Source: Flavobacterium sp. CF136 (GTDB lineage: Bacteria > Bacteroidota > Bacteroidia > Flavobacteriales > Flavobacteriaceae). Taken from it: a stretch of DNA of 64,000 nucleotides. The notes under the pieces were generated by a model that ran no database searches, was not told where the DNA came from, and worked only from the letters and a program-made list of their open reading frames with translations. This document shows, piece after piece, positions 52,794-61,017 of this stretch. Each line of letters opens with the position of its first letter. Within the stretch, counting starts at the first letter, position 1. The position numbers were made by a program, and so were the translations under genes. The stretch is taken from the NCBI RefSeq assembly GCF_000282055.1, contig NZ_AKJZ01000005.1, positions 1 through 64,000 of the forward strand, given 5' to 3'.

Positions 52794-54275
52794 ATGGATA
52801 TCGAAAAAGACTATATAAAGCTGATATTTGGGTTAAAACTCAAACAAGTACGCACTCAAAAAAATCTTTCGCTTTTTGGCTTAGCCAAATTGACAAATCT
52901 TTCAAAATCGTATTTGAACGAAATTGAAAAGGGGAAAAAATATCCAAAAGGAGATAAAATTCTGCTTTTATGCAAAACTCTGGATGTTACTTACGACCAA
53001 ATGGTCTCTTTAAAACTTGATAATAACCTTGCTCCGATTGGTGAAATTTTAAAATCAGGTATTTTAAAAGAAATTCCATTAGAGCTTTTTGGTATTCAGG
53101 AAGCCGATTTAATTGATATAATTGCAAACGCCCCGGCAAAGGTCAATGCCTTTATTAGTACCATTATTGAAATTGCACAACATTATAATTTAAGTCGGGA
53201 AAGTTTCTTTTTGGCTGCTTTGCGTTCTTATCAGGAAGCACACAGTAATTATTTTGAAGATTTAGAAAATAAGGTAATTGCTTTTTCGAAATCCTTTCAG
53301 ATTAATTTAGATTCCAAAATAAGCATTGAAGAGTTAGAAGCCATTCTAAAAGAAGAATACGAATACACTATAAAAGAAATTGCTTTTACAGATCAGGAAG
53401 CTTTGGGAGATTTACGCTCGATTTATGTTCCGAAAAGCAAAACTTTATTGCTTTCTACAGAAATTGACAACCCTCAAAAGGCATTTGTTTTAGCCAAGGA
53501 AATTGCTTATAATTATCTAAATTTATCTGACAGGCTACTGACTTTCAGCTGGATTAAATTTGATAATTTCGATCAGGTTTTGCATAATTTTTATGCTTCT
53601 TATTTTGCGGGAGCATTATTACTGCCAAGACAATTGGTTCTTGACAAAATCAATTTGTTCTTAAATAATGAACAGCCCAAACCGGAAGAATTTGTTGCGC
53701 TAATAGAGAGCTTCGAAGTTTCTCCGGAATCCTTTTACCAAAGACTGACAAACTTATTACCTAAAGATTTTCATCTGAAAAACTTATTCTTTCTGCGGTT
53801 ATCGCACCAAATAGGTTCTGATGTTTATCAGATAAAAAAAGAATTACACATTACCAATCAACAGGAACCTCACGCGAATGAAGCGAACGAGCATTATTGC
53901 AGAAGATGGGTTTCGGTAAAAACGATAGACGAAGCCATCAGACAAAATAAACCTCATTTTTTTGATGCCCAAATTTCCAGTTATGCCAATAGTGGAAATG
54001 AATATTTAGTTTTTTCATCAGCAACAAAAGATCCGTTTGCAGAGAATTGTATCCGAAGTATTTCAGTTGGAATTTTGATCAATCCAACAATGAAAAAGAA
54101 ATTCAAATTCATAGACGGAAAACCGCTTGTCAAAAGAATTGTTGGTGTTACCTGCGAAACCTGCGATGTAAAAGATTGTCTTGAAAGAGCAGCGCCACCT
54201 ATTGCACTGGAAAAGAAAAAACGCCATGAAAATACGGATGCAGTTGTTCAGCAGTTTATAAATCAATATAGCTAG
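52794..54275 (+). CDS. XRE-type regulator of the RamB/ScfR family
   Basis: The 493-residue protein has an N-terminal HTH_3 domain (KLKQVRTQKNLSLFGLAKLTNLSKSYLNEIEKGKKYP, about residues 15-51). A long central part is related to IrrE/ImmA-like domains but without an HExxH zinc site (FVLAKEIAYNYL in its place, about 225). The C-terminal cysteine motif GVTCETCDVKDCLERAAPP (about 456-474) is typical of the short-chain fatty acyl regulators (DUF2083). RamB in Actinobacteria represses isocitrate lyase and malate synthase genes; here the gene is divergent from aceB and aceA, which fits that function. An acyl-CoA ligand is inferred. No alternative start fits before the HTH. Confidence 0.9.
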   Translation: MDIEKDYIKLIFGLKLKQVRTQKNLSLFGLAKLTNLSKSYLNEIEKGKKYPKGDKILLLCKTLDVTYDQMVSLKLDNNLAPIGEILKSGILKEIPLELFGIQEADLIDIIANAPAKVNAFISTIIEIAQHYNLSRESFFLAALRSYQEAHSNYFEDLENKVIAFSKSFQINLDSKISIEELEAILKEEYEYTIKEIAFTDQEALGDLRSIYVPKSKTLLLSTEIDNPQKAFVLAKEIAYNYLNLSDRLLTFSWIKFDNFDQVLHNFYASYFAGALLLPRQLVLDKINLFLNNEQPKPEEFVALIESFEVSPESFYQRLTNLLPKDFHLKNLFFLRLSHQIGSDVYQIKKELHITNQQEPHANEANEHYCRRWVSVKTIDEAIRQNKPHFFDAQISSYANSGNEYLVFSSATKDPFAENCIRSISVGILINPTMKKKFKFIDGKPLVKRIVGVTCETCDVKDCLERAAPPIALEKKKRHENTDAVVQQFINQYS

Positions 54276-54281
54276 AATGTT

Positions 54282-54641
54282 ATGAAATATTTCACTTTAA
54301 TAATAACTCTGATTTCTATTAATTCAAACCAGAAAACAGATAAGCTTAATGGCCGCTACAATTATTTAATCGAAGACAACAATTTCTATATCCAAAAAGA
54401 TAAAATTTCTTTTAATGATAGTGTTTTTGTATTTGACAACAAGTATATGCCAAAGGGGAAAATCTCATATGGCAATATTGTACTATTGGAAAATTTCATA
54501 AATGCAGATTTAATTATAAGCATTTCAAAAGATCAAATTAAAAAAGATACTATTCTATTTTACATGCATGACAAGAAAAGTTCCTCTGCGAATTACCTTG
54601 ACGAAGTAGTTGGAAAAGGGAAATTAATCAAAATTAAATAA
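54282..54641 (+). CDS. Hypothetical protein downstream of the regulator
   Basis: The 119-residue protein has a hydrophobic N-terminus (MKYFTLIITLISINS), which could be a signal peptide, and then Lys/Asp/Ile-rich sequence with possible beta strands (NNFYIQKDKISFNDSVFVFDN). It begins 6 bp after the regulator stop codon, so it is probably co-transcribed. I do not recognise a family. The protein has no Cys and no catalytic-looking motif. Whether it has a role with the regulator cannot be told. Confidence 0.55.
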   Translation: MKYFTLIITLISINSNQKTDKLNGRYNYLIEDNNFYIQKDKISFNDSVFVFDNKYMPKGKISYGNIVLLENFINADLIISISKDQIKKDTILFYMHDKKSSSANYLDEVVGKGKLIKIK

Positions 54642-54905
54642 TTCAGTTTTTTAAGAGACTTCAACATAATTATTCATCAGAATCTTGTCATCTCTGACGA
54701 AAGAGAGATGACAAGATTGCGTTAGACGCACTGCTGTGCGCCTCTACTTTAAAAACCTCTGCTCCTTTGGCAACTTTGCACCTAAAATCTTAACCACTTA
54801 GAATCTCAGAAACTTAGAACCTTAAAGAACTTAATCTACATTAAGTACATTTCATTGATGTTGGTGGTAAATTTGTACTATAAAAATAACAAAACATATA
54901 ACATC
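54642..54905. repeat. Intergenic repeats upstream of the pirin gene
   Basis: This gap holds an inverted pair CTTGTCATCTCT / AGAGATGACAAG (about 54685-54717) and then a low-value repeat-like stretch (ACTTTGCACCTAAAATCTTA, near 54773-54792) with related AACCACTTAGAATC and AAACTTAGAAC direct repeats. A TAAATTTG -7 element at 54868-54875 serves the pirin gene. No gene is supported. Confidence 0.55.
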
Positions 54906-55622
54906 ATGGAAAATATAGTATTGCACAAGGCAGAAACAAGAGGAAATGCAAATCACGGATGGCTTAACGCTTATCATAGCTTTAGTTTTGCAAGCTGGTA
55001 CAATCCGGAAAGAGTTCAGTTTGGGGCACTTCGCGTTTTAAACGATGATACAATTGCAGGCGGAATGGGTTTTGGAACTCATCCACACGATAATATGGAA
55101 ATCATTACCATTCCGTTAGAAGGTGATTTAGCACACAAAGACAGTATGGGAAATACGGAGATTATCAAAAATGGTGATATTCAGGTAATGAGTGCCGGAA
55201 CCGGAATTCAACATAGTGAATTTAATCCAAATGCTGATCAGCAAACCAAATTGTTACAAATCTGGTTGTTTCCAAACCAACGAAATGTAACACCTCGTTA
55301 CCAACAGATCACTTTGAATGTTGCGGACAGACACAACAAATTAGCTCAGGTTTTATCCCCAAATGCAGATGACGAAGGTGTTTGGATTCATCAGGATGCC
55401 TGGTTTAATATGGGTAATTTTGATGCCGGAACTACTACAGAATATAAAATTAAAAAAGAAGGAAACGGAGTTTATGCTTTTATTTTAAAAGGAAACGTAA
55501 CTATTAATGGTCAGGAATTAAACACTCGTGACGCTCTTGGAATTTCGGATTTTGAAACTTTAAACATCAAGGCAAATACTGATGCAGAGTTTCTGTTAAT
55601 GGATATTCCGATGAATTATTAA
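54906..55622 (+). CDS. Pirin family protein
   Basis: The 238-residue protein is a bicupin. The N-terminal cupin has the metal-binding HPHDNMEIITIPLEG (about residues 58-72), HKDSMGN and HSEFN (His about 105), in line with Fe(II)-binding pirin/YhhW types. The segment HGWLNAYHSFSFASWYNPERVQFGALRVLNDD is diagnostic. YhhW and pirin show quercetin 2,3-dioxygenase activity in vitro; the natural role is unclear, possibly redox sensing. I use the ATG at 54906, because the longer frame starts upstream of the -7 element. A strong terminator follows. Confidence 0.93.
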   Translation: MENIVLHKAETRGNANHGWLNAYHSFSFASWYNPERVQFGALRVLNDDTIAGGMGFGTHPHDNMEIITIPLEGDLAHKDSMGNTEIIKNGDIQVMSAGTGIQHSEFNPNADQQTKLLQIWLFPNQRNVTPRYQQITLNVADRHNKLAQVLSPNADDEGVWIHQDAWFNMGNFDAGTTTEYKIKKEGNGVYAFILKGNVTINGQELNTRDALGISDFETLNIKANTDAEFLLMDIPMNY

Positions 55623-55649
55623 TTAAGGAAATAACTAATACCCTTTCAA

Positions 55650-55698
55650 GAAACGATAAATAAGTTGAAAATCACCTTATTTATCGTTTCTTTTTTTT
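55650..55698 (+). terminator. Terminator of the pirin gene
   Basis: GAAACGATAAATAAG / CTTATTTATCGTTTC is a perfect 15-bp stem with an 11-nt loop, followed by eight T. Confidence 0.92.
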
Positions 55699-55794
55699 GC
55701 CTAAAATTTTTACAAAACCCAAAAGAAAGACTAAATTTATTAAAAGAAAATTGGTCTGACTTTAAATAAAAATAAACCACTAAATTTCTCAACC

Positions 55795-56025
55795 ATGAAT
55801 CCAAATAACCTTACCAAAGAATATACAAACGGTGAAGTAACAATTGTATGGGAATCCGGAAAATGTATACATTCAGCCAACTGTGTAAAAAATAATCCGG
55901 ATGTGTTTCATCCAAAAGAAAAACCCTGGATTAAAGCTGAAGCCTCAACATCAGAAAAAATCATGGAAACAATAAAAAAATGTCCGTCTGGTGCTTTAAC
56001 TTATTATTTGAACAACAAGAAATAG
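55795..56025 (+). CDS. Divergent mono-cluster ferredoxin-like protein (Fer4_19)
   Basis: The 76-residue protein has a Cys pattern GKCIHSANCVKNNP (about residues 22-35) and KKCPSGALTYY (about 62-72). These three Cys plus a nearby His or other residue would hold a [4Fe-4S] cluster, as in the Fer4_19 family, which often occurs near YjdI, GNAT or pirin genes. No signal peptide, so cytoplasmic. A small electron carrier or iron sensor is likely. It is flanked on both sides by terminators, so it is monocistronic. The REP-like sequence begins at its stop codon. Confidence 0.88.
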   Translation: MNPNNLTKEYTNGEVTIVWESGKCIHSANCVKNNPDVFHPKEKPWIKAEASTSEKIMETIKKCPSGALTYYLNNKK

Positions 56026-56051
56026 TCCTTCGACTTCGCTTAGCATGACAA
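56025..56051. repeat. Single arm of the TCGACTTCGCTCA-type repeat
   Basis: CCTTCGACTTCGCTTAGCAT followed by GACA lies immediately after the ferredoxin stop codon. It is a half copy of the element seen as an inverted repeat at 23388-23454. Confidence 0.5.
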
Positions 56052-56060
56052 CAATATAAA

Positions 56061-56090
56061 TGTGATAATCAAAAAGTTATCACATTTTTT
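56061..56090 (+). terminator. Terminator of the mono-cluster ferredoxin gene
   Basis: TGTGATAA / TTATCACA stem with an 8-nt loop, followed by six T. Confidence 0.85.
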
Positions 56091-56180
56091 ATTTCTTAAT
56101 CTAGGTTAAGTGACTTTAGAATACTGTCAACGTAACTTTGTCTTATCAAAATGAAATTATAATATTTAAAAAATAAAATT

Positions 56181-56714
56181 ATGGCAACTACAAAATGGTC
56201 AATTGATCCAACGCACTCAGAAATTGGTTTTAAAGTAAAACACATGATGTTTACAAATGTTTCAGGAAAATTTGGAGCTTACGATGCAACAATAACTACA
56301 GATGGTGATAATTTTGAAAACGCAGCAATTGAATTTTCCGGCGATATCGCTTCTATCGATACTGCAAATACCGACAGGGATAATCACCTAAAAAGCGGCG
56401 ATTTTTTTGATGCTGAAAATCATCCAAAGTTAACTTTCAAAGCTTCAGCATTCAAAAAGATTAATGATGAAAAGTATGAACTTAAAGGAGATCTGAACAT
56501 CAGAGGTATTGCAAAAACAGTAACTTTTCCAGTAGAATATAGCGGAATCATGACTGACCCATGGGGAAATACAAAAGTAGGTTTGAGTATTGAAGGAAAA
56601 ATAAACCGCAAAGACTGGGGTTTAAACTGGAATTCGGCTTTAGAAACCGGTGGAGTTTTAGTTGGTGAAGAAGTTAAATTAAATATTGAACTGCAATTTG
56701 CGAAACAGGCGTAA
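56181..56714 (+). CDS. YceI family protein
   Basis: The 177-residue protein is a single YceI lipocalin-like domain: TKWSIDPTHSEIGFKVKHMMFTNVSGKFGAYDA (about residues 4-36), DNHLKSGDFFDAENHPKLTFKA (about 73-94) and RKDWGLNWNSALETGGVLVGEEVKLNIELQF at the end. Family members bind isoprenoids or amides in a beta-barrel and some are induced by acid or stress. There is no signal peptide in this copy, so it is probably cytoplasmic. A TAACTTTG -7 element at 56133-56140 lies 40 nt upstream. Confidence 0.94.
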   Translation: MATTKWSIDPTHSEIGFKVKHMMFTNVSGKFGAYDATITTDGDNFENAAIEFSGDIASIDTANTDRDNHLKSGDFFDAENHPKLTFKASAFKKINDEKYELKGDLNIRGIAKTVTFPVEYSGIMTDPWGNTKVGLSIEGKINRKDWGLNWNSALETGGVLVGEEVKLNIELQFAKQA

Positions 56715-56771
56715 TTATTATTTATTTTTAACCTGAGTTCAATAAATCTATTCTTTCACAATCAATTTTAC

Positions 56772-56963
56772 ATGAATCGTTCCTACGGAACTCTTTTTAT
56801 CATTCTTTATTCCCAACGGATTAAAATCCGTCGCTACAATATCTTGCTAGCCTACAGCTCTTTATGTAAAAGTTTCAAAGGAACGATTCGTTTTGTAGCA
56901 ACGGATTTTAATCCGTTGAAAATATTTGATTATGAATTATAGAGTTCCGTAGGAACGATTCAT
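56772..56963. repeat. 192-bp palindromic element (MITE- or REPIN-like)
   Basis: The two ends are perfect 23-bp inverted repeats (left starts ATGAATCGTTCCTACGG at 56772; right ends AGGAACGATTCAT at 56963). Inner arms at about 56814-56839 and 56893-56918 pair over 26 bp with one mismatch, and each contains the palindrome CGGATTTTAATCCG or its complement. A third GGAACGATTCG copy lies near 56880. There is no coding capacity. Confidence 0.8.
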
Positions 56964-57045
56964 ATAAAATTAATTGAAATTTTGAAACAATAGATTTATA
57001 ACTAAATCAGGCTTCTATTAAGATACGCGAAATATCTACATACAA

Positions 57046-57081
57046 AAAACCCTTCTTAAACTATTTGTCTATGAAGGGTTT
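57046..57081 (-). terminator. Terminator of fabD
   Basis: On the minus strand AAACCCTTC / GAAGGGTTT stem with a 17-nt loop is followed by T residues. It lies 58 bp past the fabD stop codon. Confidence 0.8.
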
Positions 57082-57139
57082 CTTTATTTTAACTTGTTAA
57101 CGGGATACTGAGACCGAAAACTGAGACTGAAAACTAATT

Positions 57140-58015
57140 TTAAGCATTAGCCGTAGTTGCTTCTTTATCAATTTTACCGATTAAACCTGCCAATACCTTT
57201 CCAGGACCAACTTCAGTAAATAAAGTAGCACCGTCAGCAATCATTTGCTGTACAGATTGCGTCCATTTTACCGGAGCAGTCAACTGAATAATTAAGTTCT
57301 TTTTGATTTCGTTTGCATCCGAAACAGCACTTGCCGTTACGTTTTGATATACCGGACAAATTGGAGTTGAAAAGATAGTCGCTTCAATAGCTGCTGCCAA
57401 TTCTTCTCTTGCAGGTTCCATCATTGGTGAGTGAAATGCTCCTCCAACAGGTAAAATTAATGCTCTTTTTGCTCCCGCAGCTTTCATTGCCTCACACGCT
57501 TTTTCAACTGCTGAAGTTTCTCCTGAAATTACTAATTGTCCGGGACAATTATAATTTGCAGCCACTACAATTCCGTCAATAGAGGCACAAACATCTTCAA
57601 CCACATTATCTGCTAATCCTAAAACAGCAGCCATTGTTGAAGGTGTTATTTCGCAAGCTTTTTGCATAGCCAAAGCACGTTGCGAAACTAATTTCAAACC
57701 GTCTTCAAAAGATAAAGTTCCGTTGGCAACCAAGGCCGAAAATTCTCCTAAAGAATGTCCTGCAACCATTTCCGGTTTAAAATCTTCCCCTAAGGTTTTA
57801 GCCAGAATAACTGAGTGTAAAAAAACGGCTGGTTGTGTAACTTTAGTTTCTTTTAGTTCTTCGGCAGTTCCTTCAAACATGATATCTGTAATTCTGAAAC
57901 CTAAAATTTCATTCGCTTTTTCGAATAATTCTTTGGCTAATGCTGATGATTCATATAAGTCTTTGCCCATTCCTGTAAACTGTGCGCCCTGACCCGGAAA
58001 TACGTATGCTTTCAT
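57140..58015 (-). CDS. fabD: Malonyl-CoA:ACP transacylase
   Basis: The 291-residue enzyme transfers malonyl from CoA to acyl carrier protein for fatty acid synthesis. The nucleophile is in VAGHSLGEFSALV (Ser about residue 88). The catalytic His lies in GGAFHSPMMEPA (about 196-207). The start YVFPGQGAQFTGMGKDLY is typical, and QTLMADG-like residues end the domain. A TATTTTTG -7 element lies about 55 nt upstream. It is not with other fab genes here. Cytoplasmic and essential in most bacteria. Confidence 0.96.
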   Translation of the reverse strand: MKAYVFPGQGAQFTGMGKDLYESSALAKELFEKANEILGFRITDIMFEGTAEELKETKVTQPAVFLHSVILAKTLGEDFKPEMVAGHSLGEFSALVANGTLSFEDGLKLVSQRALAMQKACEITPSTMAAVLGLADNVVEDVCASIDGIVVAANYNCPGQLVISGETSAVEKACEAMKAAGAKRALILPVGGAFHSPMMEPAREELAAAIEATIFSTPICPVYQNVTASAVSDANEIKKNLIIQLTAPVKWTQSVQQMIADGATLFTEVGPGKVLAGLIGKIDKEATTANA

Positions 58016-58070
58016 TTGTCTAATTTAAAGATTGATATTTTTAAATTGAAAATTAGTTTCAATTGAAAGG

Positions 58071-58078
58071 CAAAAATA
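58071..58078 (-). promoter_or_regulatory. -7 element of fabD
   Basis: Minus-strand TATTTTTG matches TAnnTTTG and lies about 55 nt upstream of the fabD ATG at 58015, giving a leader of about 50 nt. No -33 TTG was confirmed. Confidence 0.4.
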
Positions 58079-58086
58079 ACATTTTT

Positions 58087-58449
58087 TTAGCTTGAATAAT
58101 TCTTAAACATATAAATCCATAATAATCTTGAAAATCGAAGATTAAAGAAGGAAAATGTAATAATTACCCCGGCTATAATTGGAATAATTCGTAAATCAAA
58201 TGTTTTTTCGAAGAAAAATTGCGCAACACAATAAGTAGCAATTGCCTGAGCAACTGTCAACCCGTAATTAACATACATTGCCCCAAAAAAGTAACCCGGC
58301 TCTTTTTGAAATTTATAATTACAATGACTGCAGTGTTCGTTCATTTTTGGAAAGCCAAAATTCAGGAAAATATTCTTGTCTTTAAAAACTTTTCCTTTAT
58401 GACAATTTGGACATTCATTTTTCAAAATATGGATTAGTGTATTTGACAT
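58087..58449 (-). CDS. DUF983 family membrane protein
   Basis: The 120-residue protein starts with a zinc-ribbon-like Cys pair set (ECPNCHKGKVF, about residues 12-22, and HCSHCNYKF, about 40-48). The segment KEPGYFFGAMYVNYGLTVAQAIATYCVAQFF is a first membrane helix, followed by a second and third (IIPIIAGVIITFSFF). This is the DUF983 signature; its role is not established. It is upstream of fabD on the same strand, about 71 bp from it. Its own promoter is not clear. Confidence 0.9.
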   Translation of the reverse strand: MSNTLIHILKNECPNCHKGKVFKDKNIFLNFGFPKMNEHCSHCNYKFQKEPGYFFGAMYVNYGLTVAQAIATYCVAQFFFEKTFDLRIIPIIAGVIITFSFFNLRFSRLLWIYMFKNYSS

Positions 58450-58543
58450 GACTTTGTTGTTTTTATTTAAACAAAGGTATATTAGATTCTATTAAAGCCT
58501 TTTTTATATCTTCGCCACTTATAGCATAATAAAGACATTTACC

Positions 58544-59413
58544 ATGAAGAAATATCCAATTTATAGTGTCCGGAATTTTAGCTGCAACGATATTCATCGT
58601 GATTTTTATGTAAATCCTTTTAAAGAACATTTAAAAAACCACAGTTTTGTCGAAGAACCTCATCGGCATGATTCTTATTTGATGGTTTTTTTTACAAATG
58701 GTTCCGGAATCCATGAAATAGATTTTGACCGGTTTGAGATTAAAAAAGGAAGTTTATTTGTTTTACAGCCCGGACAAATGCATCATTGGAGTTTGTCTGA
58801 CGATGTTGAGGGCTTTGTAATTATATTTTCGCAGGAGCTTTATAATTTATATTTCGGGCAGAAAAAAATCAATGATTATAACTTTTATCATTCGATTCAT
58901 AATCGGCCGGAAATGGTTTTTGAAGCAACAGAAACACCAAAAATTTTGCCTTATTTCAATCTTCTGATTGAAGAAAATAGCGAACATAATAATTTTCAAT
59001 TGGATAAAATGCTGAATTTACTGGATTGTATTCATATTGAAATTGCCCGAAAATATAGTGAAACCTATTCACATCAGACACATTCGTATAATATCAAAAT
59101 CAACACTTTTGAAAAGCTTTTGGAACAGCATTTTAAAGAAAACAAATCACCATCATTTTATGCCGATAAACTAAATATCACGCTAAAACATCTGAACCGA
59201 ATTTGTAATGAAATTTTACAAAAAACGGCTACCGAAGTCATTATGGATCGGGTAATTCTTGAAATCAAACGTATGTTAACTGACAAGCAACTGGCTGTAA
59301 ATGAAGTCGCGTCTGCCGTGGGCTACGATGATTATTCCTATTTTTCAAGAGTGTTTAAAAAGCAAACCGGATTTTCCCCAACAGGATTTCGGAATTTAAA
59401 AAGTAAAAATTAA
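58544..59413 (+). CDS. AraC family transcription regulator
   Basis: The 289-residue protein has an N-terminal cupin-like sensor domain (EEPHRHDSYLMVFFTNGSGIHEIDFDRFEIKKGSLFVLQPGQMHHWSL, about residues 37-85) and a C-terminal AraC domain with two helix-turn-helix units (SPSFYADKLNITLKHLNRICNEIL and LAVNEVASAVGYDDYSYFSRVFKKQTGFSPTGFR, about 255-286). The sensor H-x-H could bind a small ligand. Its regulon is unknown; the nearest candidates are the divergent DUF983 gene and the convergent nitrate genes. A repeat element follows. Confidence 0.93.
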   Translation: MKKYPIYSVRNFSCNDIHRDFYVNPFKEHLKNHSFVEEPHRHDSYLMVFFTNGSGIHEIDFDRFEIKKGSLFVLQPGQMHHWSLSDDVEGFVIIFSQELYNLYFGQKKINDYNFYHSIHNRPEMVFEATETPKILPYFNLLIEENSEHNNFQLDKMLNLLDCIHIEIARKYSETYSHQTHSYNIKINTFEKLLEQHFKENKSPSFYADKLNITLKHLNRICNEILQKTATEVIMDRVILEIKRMLTDKQLAVNEVASAVGYDDYSYFSRVFKKQTGFSPTGFRNLKSKN

Positions 59414-59534
59414 ACCATATAAGTGATATAAGTTCATTGAAGCGTTGAGTTATATACTGTAGTCACAAGCATCTCGACTTCGCTCAATGTGACAATAACA
59501 AAAACTTAAATTTTCTTACATCACTTATATGGTT
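59413..59534. repeat. Composite inverted repeat with an embedded REP-like arm
   Basis: The outer arms AACCATATAAGTGATATAAG (59413-59432) and CTTACATCACTTATATGGTT (59515-59534) are inverted and match at 19 of 20 positions. Between them lies TCGACTTCGCTCAATGTGAC near 59473-59492, an arm of the other repeat family. It separates convergent genes and may act as a terminator. Confidence 0.72.
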
Positions 59535-59577
59535 GAAATTTATTTGTTTCGATAAAAAACTGCAAAGCATTAAAAAT

Positions 59578-61011
59578 TTAAGTAGTAACCGATTCTAAAA
59601 TCTTAAAATTACTTTTTGGGGCTTCGCATAATGAACAACAGTATGTTTCGGATAAATCTGTAAATAAAATACCTTTTGGAATGTTCTGGCTTTCATCTCC
59701 GTATTCCGGATTATAAAGAGAAAGACATTCCTGACACTGGTAAATATCTAATTGTGGTTTTTCTTTTTTCTGATTATTTTCGACTGTTTCAGGAATTAAA
59801 TTTCCTAATCCTTCAAAATATTTCCTGCTCAATTCGATTAGAACAGTAGGCAGTTCCAATTTATCGATATCCTGCGAATGCACAATATATTCGCGTGTAT
59901 TTGGGTCAAAATTCTTTGCAAATAAAACATTATAGGTATCACGAATTTTAATAGACTCCAAATCTTTAGGCAAATCATTTTTTTCGATTACAATCGAAGT
60001 AAAATAATGTCCGTCACGATTGTATTCCGACAAACCAAAATTTAATCCATATGTACTGATGTCAAATTGATCAAGTGTACGAACCAAAAAAGTTTTAAGG
60101 TTCAAAGCCCATTCCATAGCTACCGGTAAATGCCAGTTAAGTTCTAAAAGTGAATGACGGACATTGATTCCTTTTTTACCTAAAAATTTCTCCCATTCCA
60201 GTTTTCGATCTTTCGGGATTCCTTTTACAATAAATGATTTCCAGGGTGTAATACATATTTTTCCGATTTTACAATCGAAACATAAATCACACATTTCTTT
60301 TAGGAAGTCTAAATCATACAGATTATTTCTCCAATACAAACCGAGCCAATATTGGTCGATTCCCATTCTGTTCATACCTTCATAGTATGGAAAAGGGTAA
60401 AACGGAACATTCAAAGGTTTATCAATGGTTCTGTTATTGGTATCTAAAGCTTCACTTACCAAACTAAAAATCATATCTATTCCGCAAAATTCTTCAGTCG
60501 CAACAATACGTTCAATTTCATAATAAAATTGCGCTATATCCCAACTGTAAATCAACACAGGATATACTTCCATACGCTGCCATTTAGGTAAACGAATATA
60601 CAGATACCAATAATCCTCATGCTCAGAAGCAATAAAATTAAGATGACCTGTAAACAATGGAACTAATTGCTGTTTAGGATCATTGATATTTACTTTAAGC
60701 TTCGGCTGGTCTTTAAACAGCTCTAAAATATATAAAAACTTATTTCCTGTAAGCCAATTGGTATTTCTAAAAATATCTGTAGAGACATAAGAGGAAACGA
60801 TATTATTACCACTTTTTTCATCCGGAAAAACAAAATGATGTTTACCCATTCTTTCCTTATCCAAAGCAGCAAAGCCTTTTGGAAAAATAATATCTTGTCT
60901 TGAACCAAATGAAATTGAATCTAAACCCTGATCCATCGCCATATTAACAACTTCTCTAAGTTCACCCGGCGAAATAACGCCTCCTTTTACTATTAATCTC
61001 GTTAATTCCAT
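59578..61011 (-). CDS. Rubredoxin-tailed nitrite/sulfite reductase-like protein
   Basis: The 477-residue protein begins with a nitrite/sulfite reductase ferredoxin-like half domain (LIVKGGVISPGELREVVNMAMDQGLDSISFGSRQDIIFP, about residues 6-44). It then has a sirohaem-reductase/CobG-like part with ITPWKSFIVKGIPK (about 256-269). A Cys-rich string CDLCFDCKIGKIC (about 243-255) is present, but the usual C-x5-C ... C-x3-C ligands of the 4Fe-4S-sirohaem site are not visible. The C-terminus (about 425-472: CQEC ... CSLC) is a rubredoxin domain with PEYGD and FTDL. It is downstream of the fused nitrate reductase, about 82 bp away, and probably supplies or accepts electrons in nitrate assimilation. 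Confidence 0.78.
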   Translation of the reverse strand: MELTRLIVKGGVISPGELREVVNMAMDQGLDSISFGSRQDIIFPKGFAALDKERMGKHHFVFPDEKSGNNIVSSYVSTDIFRNTNWLTGNKFLYILELFKDQPKLKVNINDPKQQLVPLFTGHLNFIASEHEDYWYLYIRLPKWQRMEVYPVLIYSWDIAQFYYEIERIVATEEFCGIDMIFSLVSEALDTNNRTIDKPLNVPFYPFPYYEGMNRMGIDQYWLGLYWRNNLYDLDFLKEMCDLCFDCKIGKICITPWKSFIVKGIPKDRKLEWEKFLGKKGINVRHSLLELNWHLPVAMEWALNLKTFLVRTLDQFDISTYGLNFGLSEYNRDGHYFTSIVIEKNDLPKDLESIKIRDTYNVLFAKNFDPNTREYIVHSQDIDKLELPTVLIELSRKYFEGLGNLIPETVENNQKKEKPQLDIYQCQECLSLYNPEYGDESQNIPKGILFTDLSETYCCSLCEAPKSNFKILESVTT

Positions 61012-61017
61012 GTTTCT

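Larger units (their letters stand above)
56715..57139. other. Intergenic region with a large inverted repeat and a terminator
   Basis: This 425-bp gap between YceI (plus) and fabD (minus) is filled by the 192-bp inverted repeat at 56772-56963, the fabD terminator at 57046-57081 and, next to the fabD stop codon, a short ACTGAGAC / GAAAACT repeat near 57106-57136. No ORF or RNA gene is supported. Confidence 0.7.
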
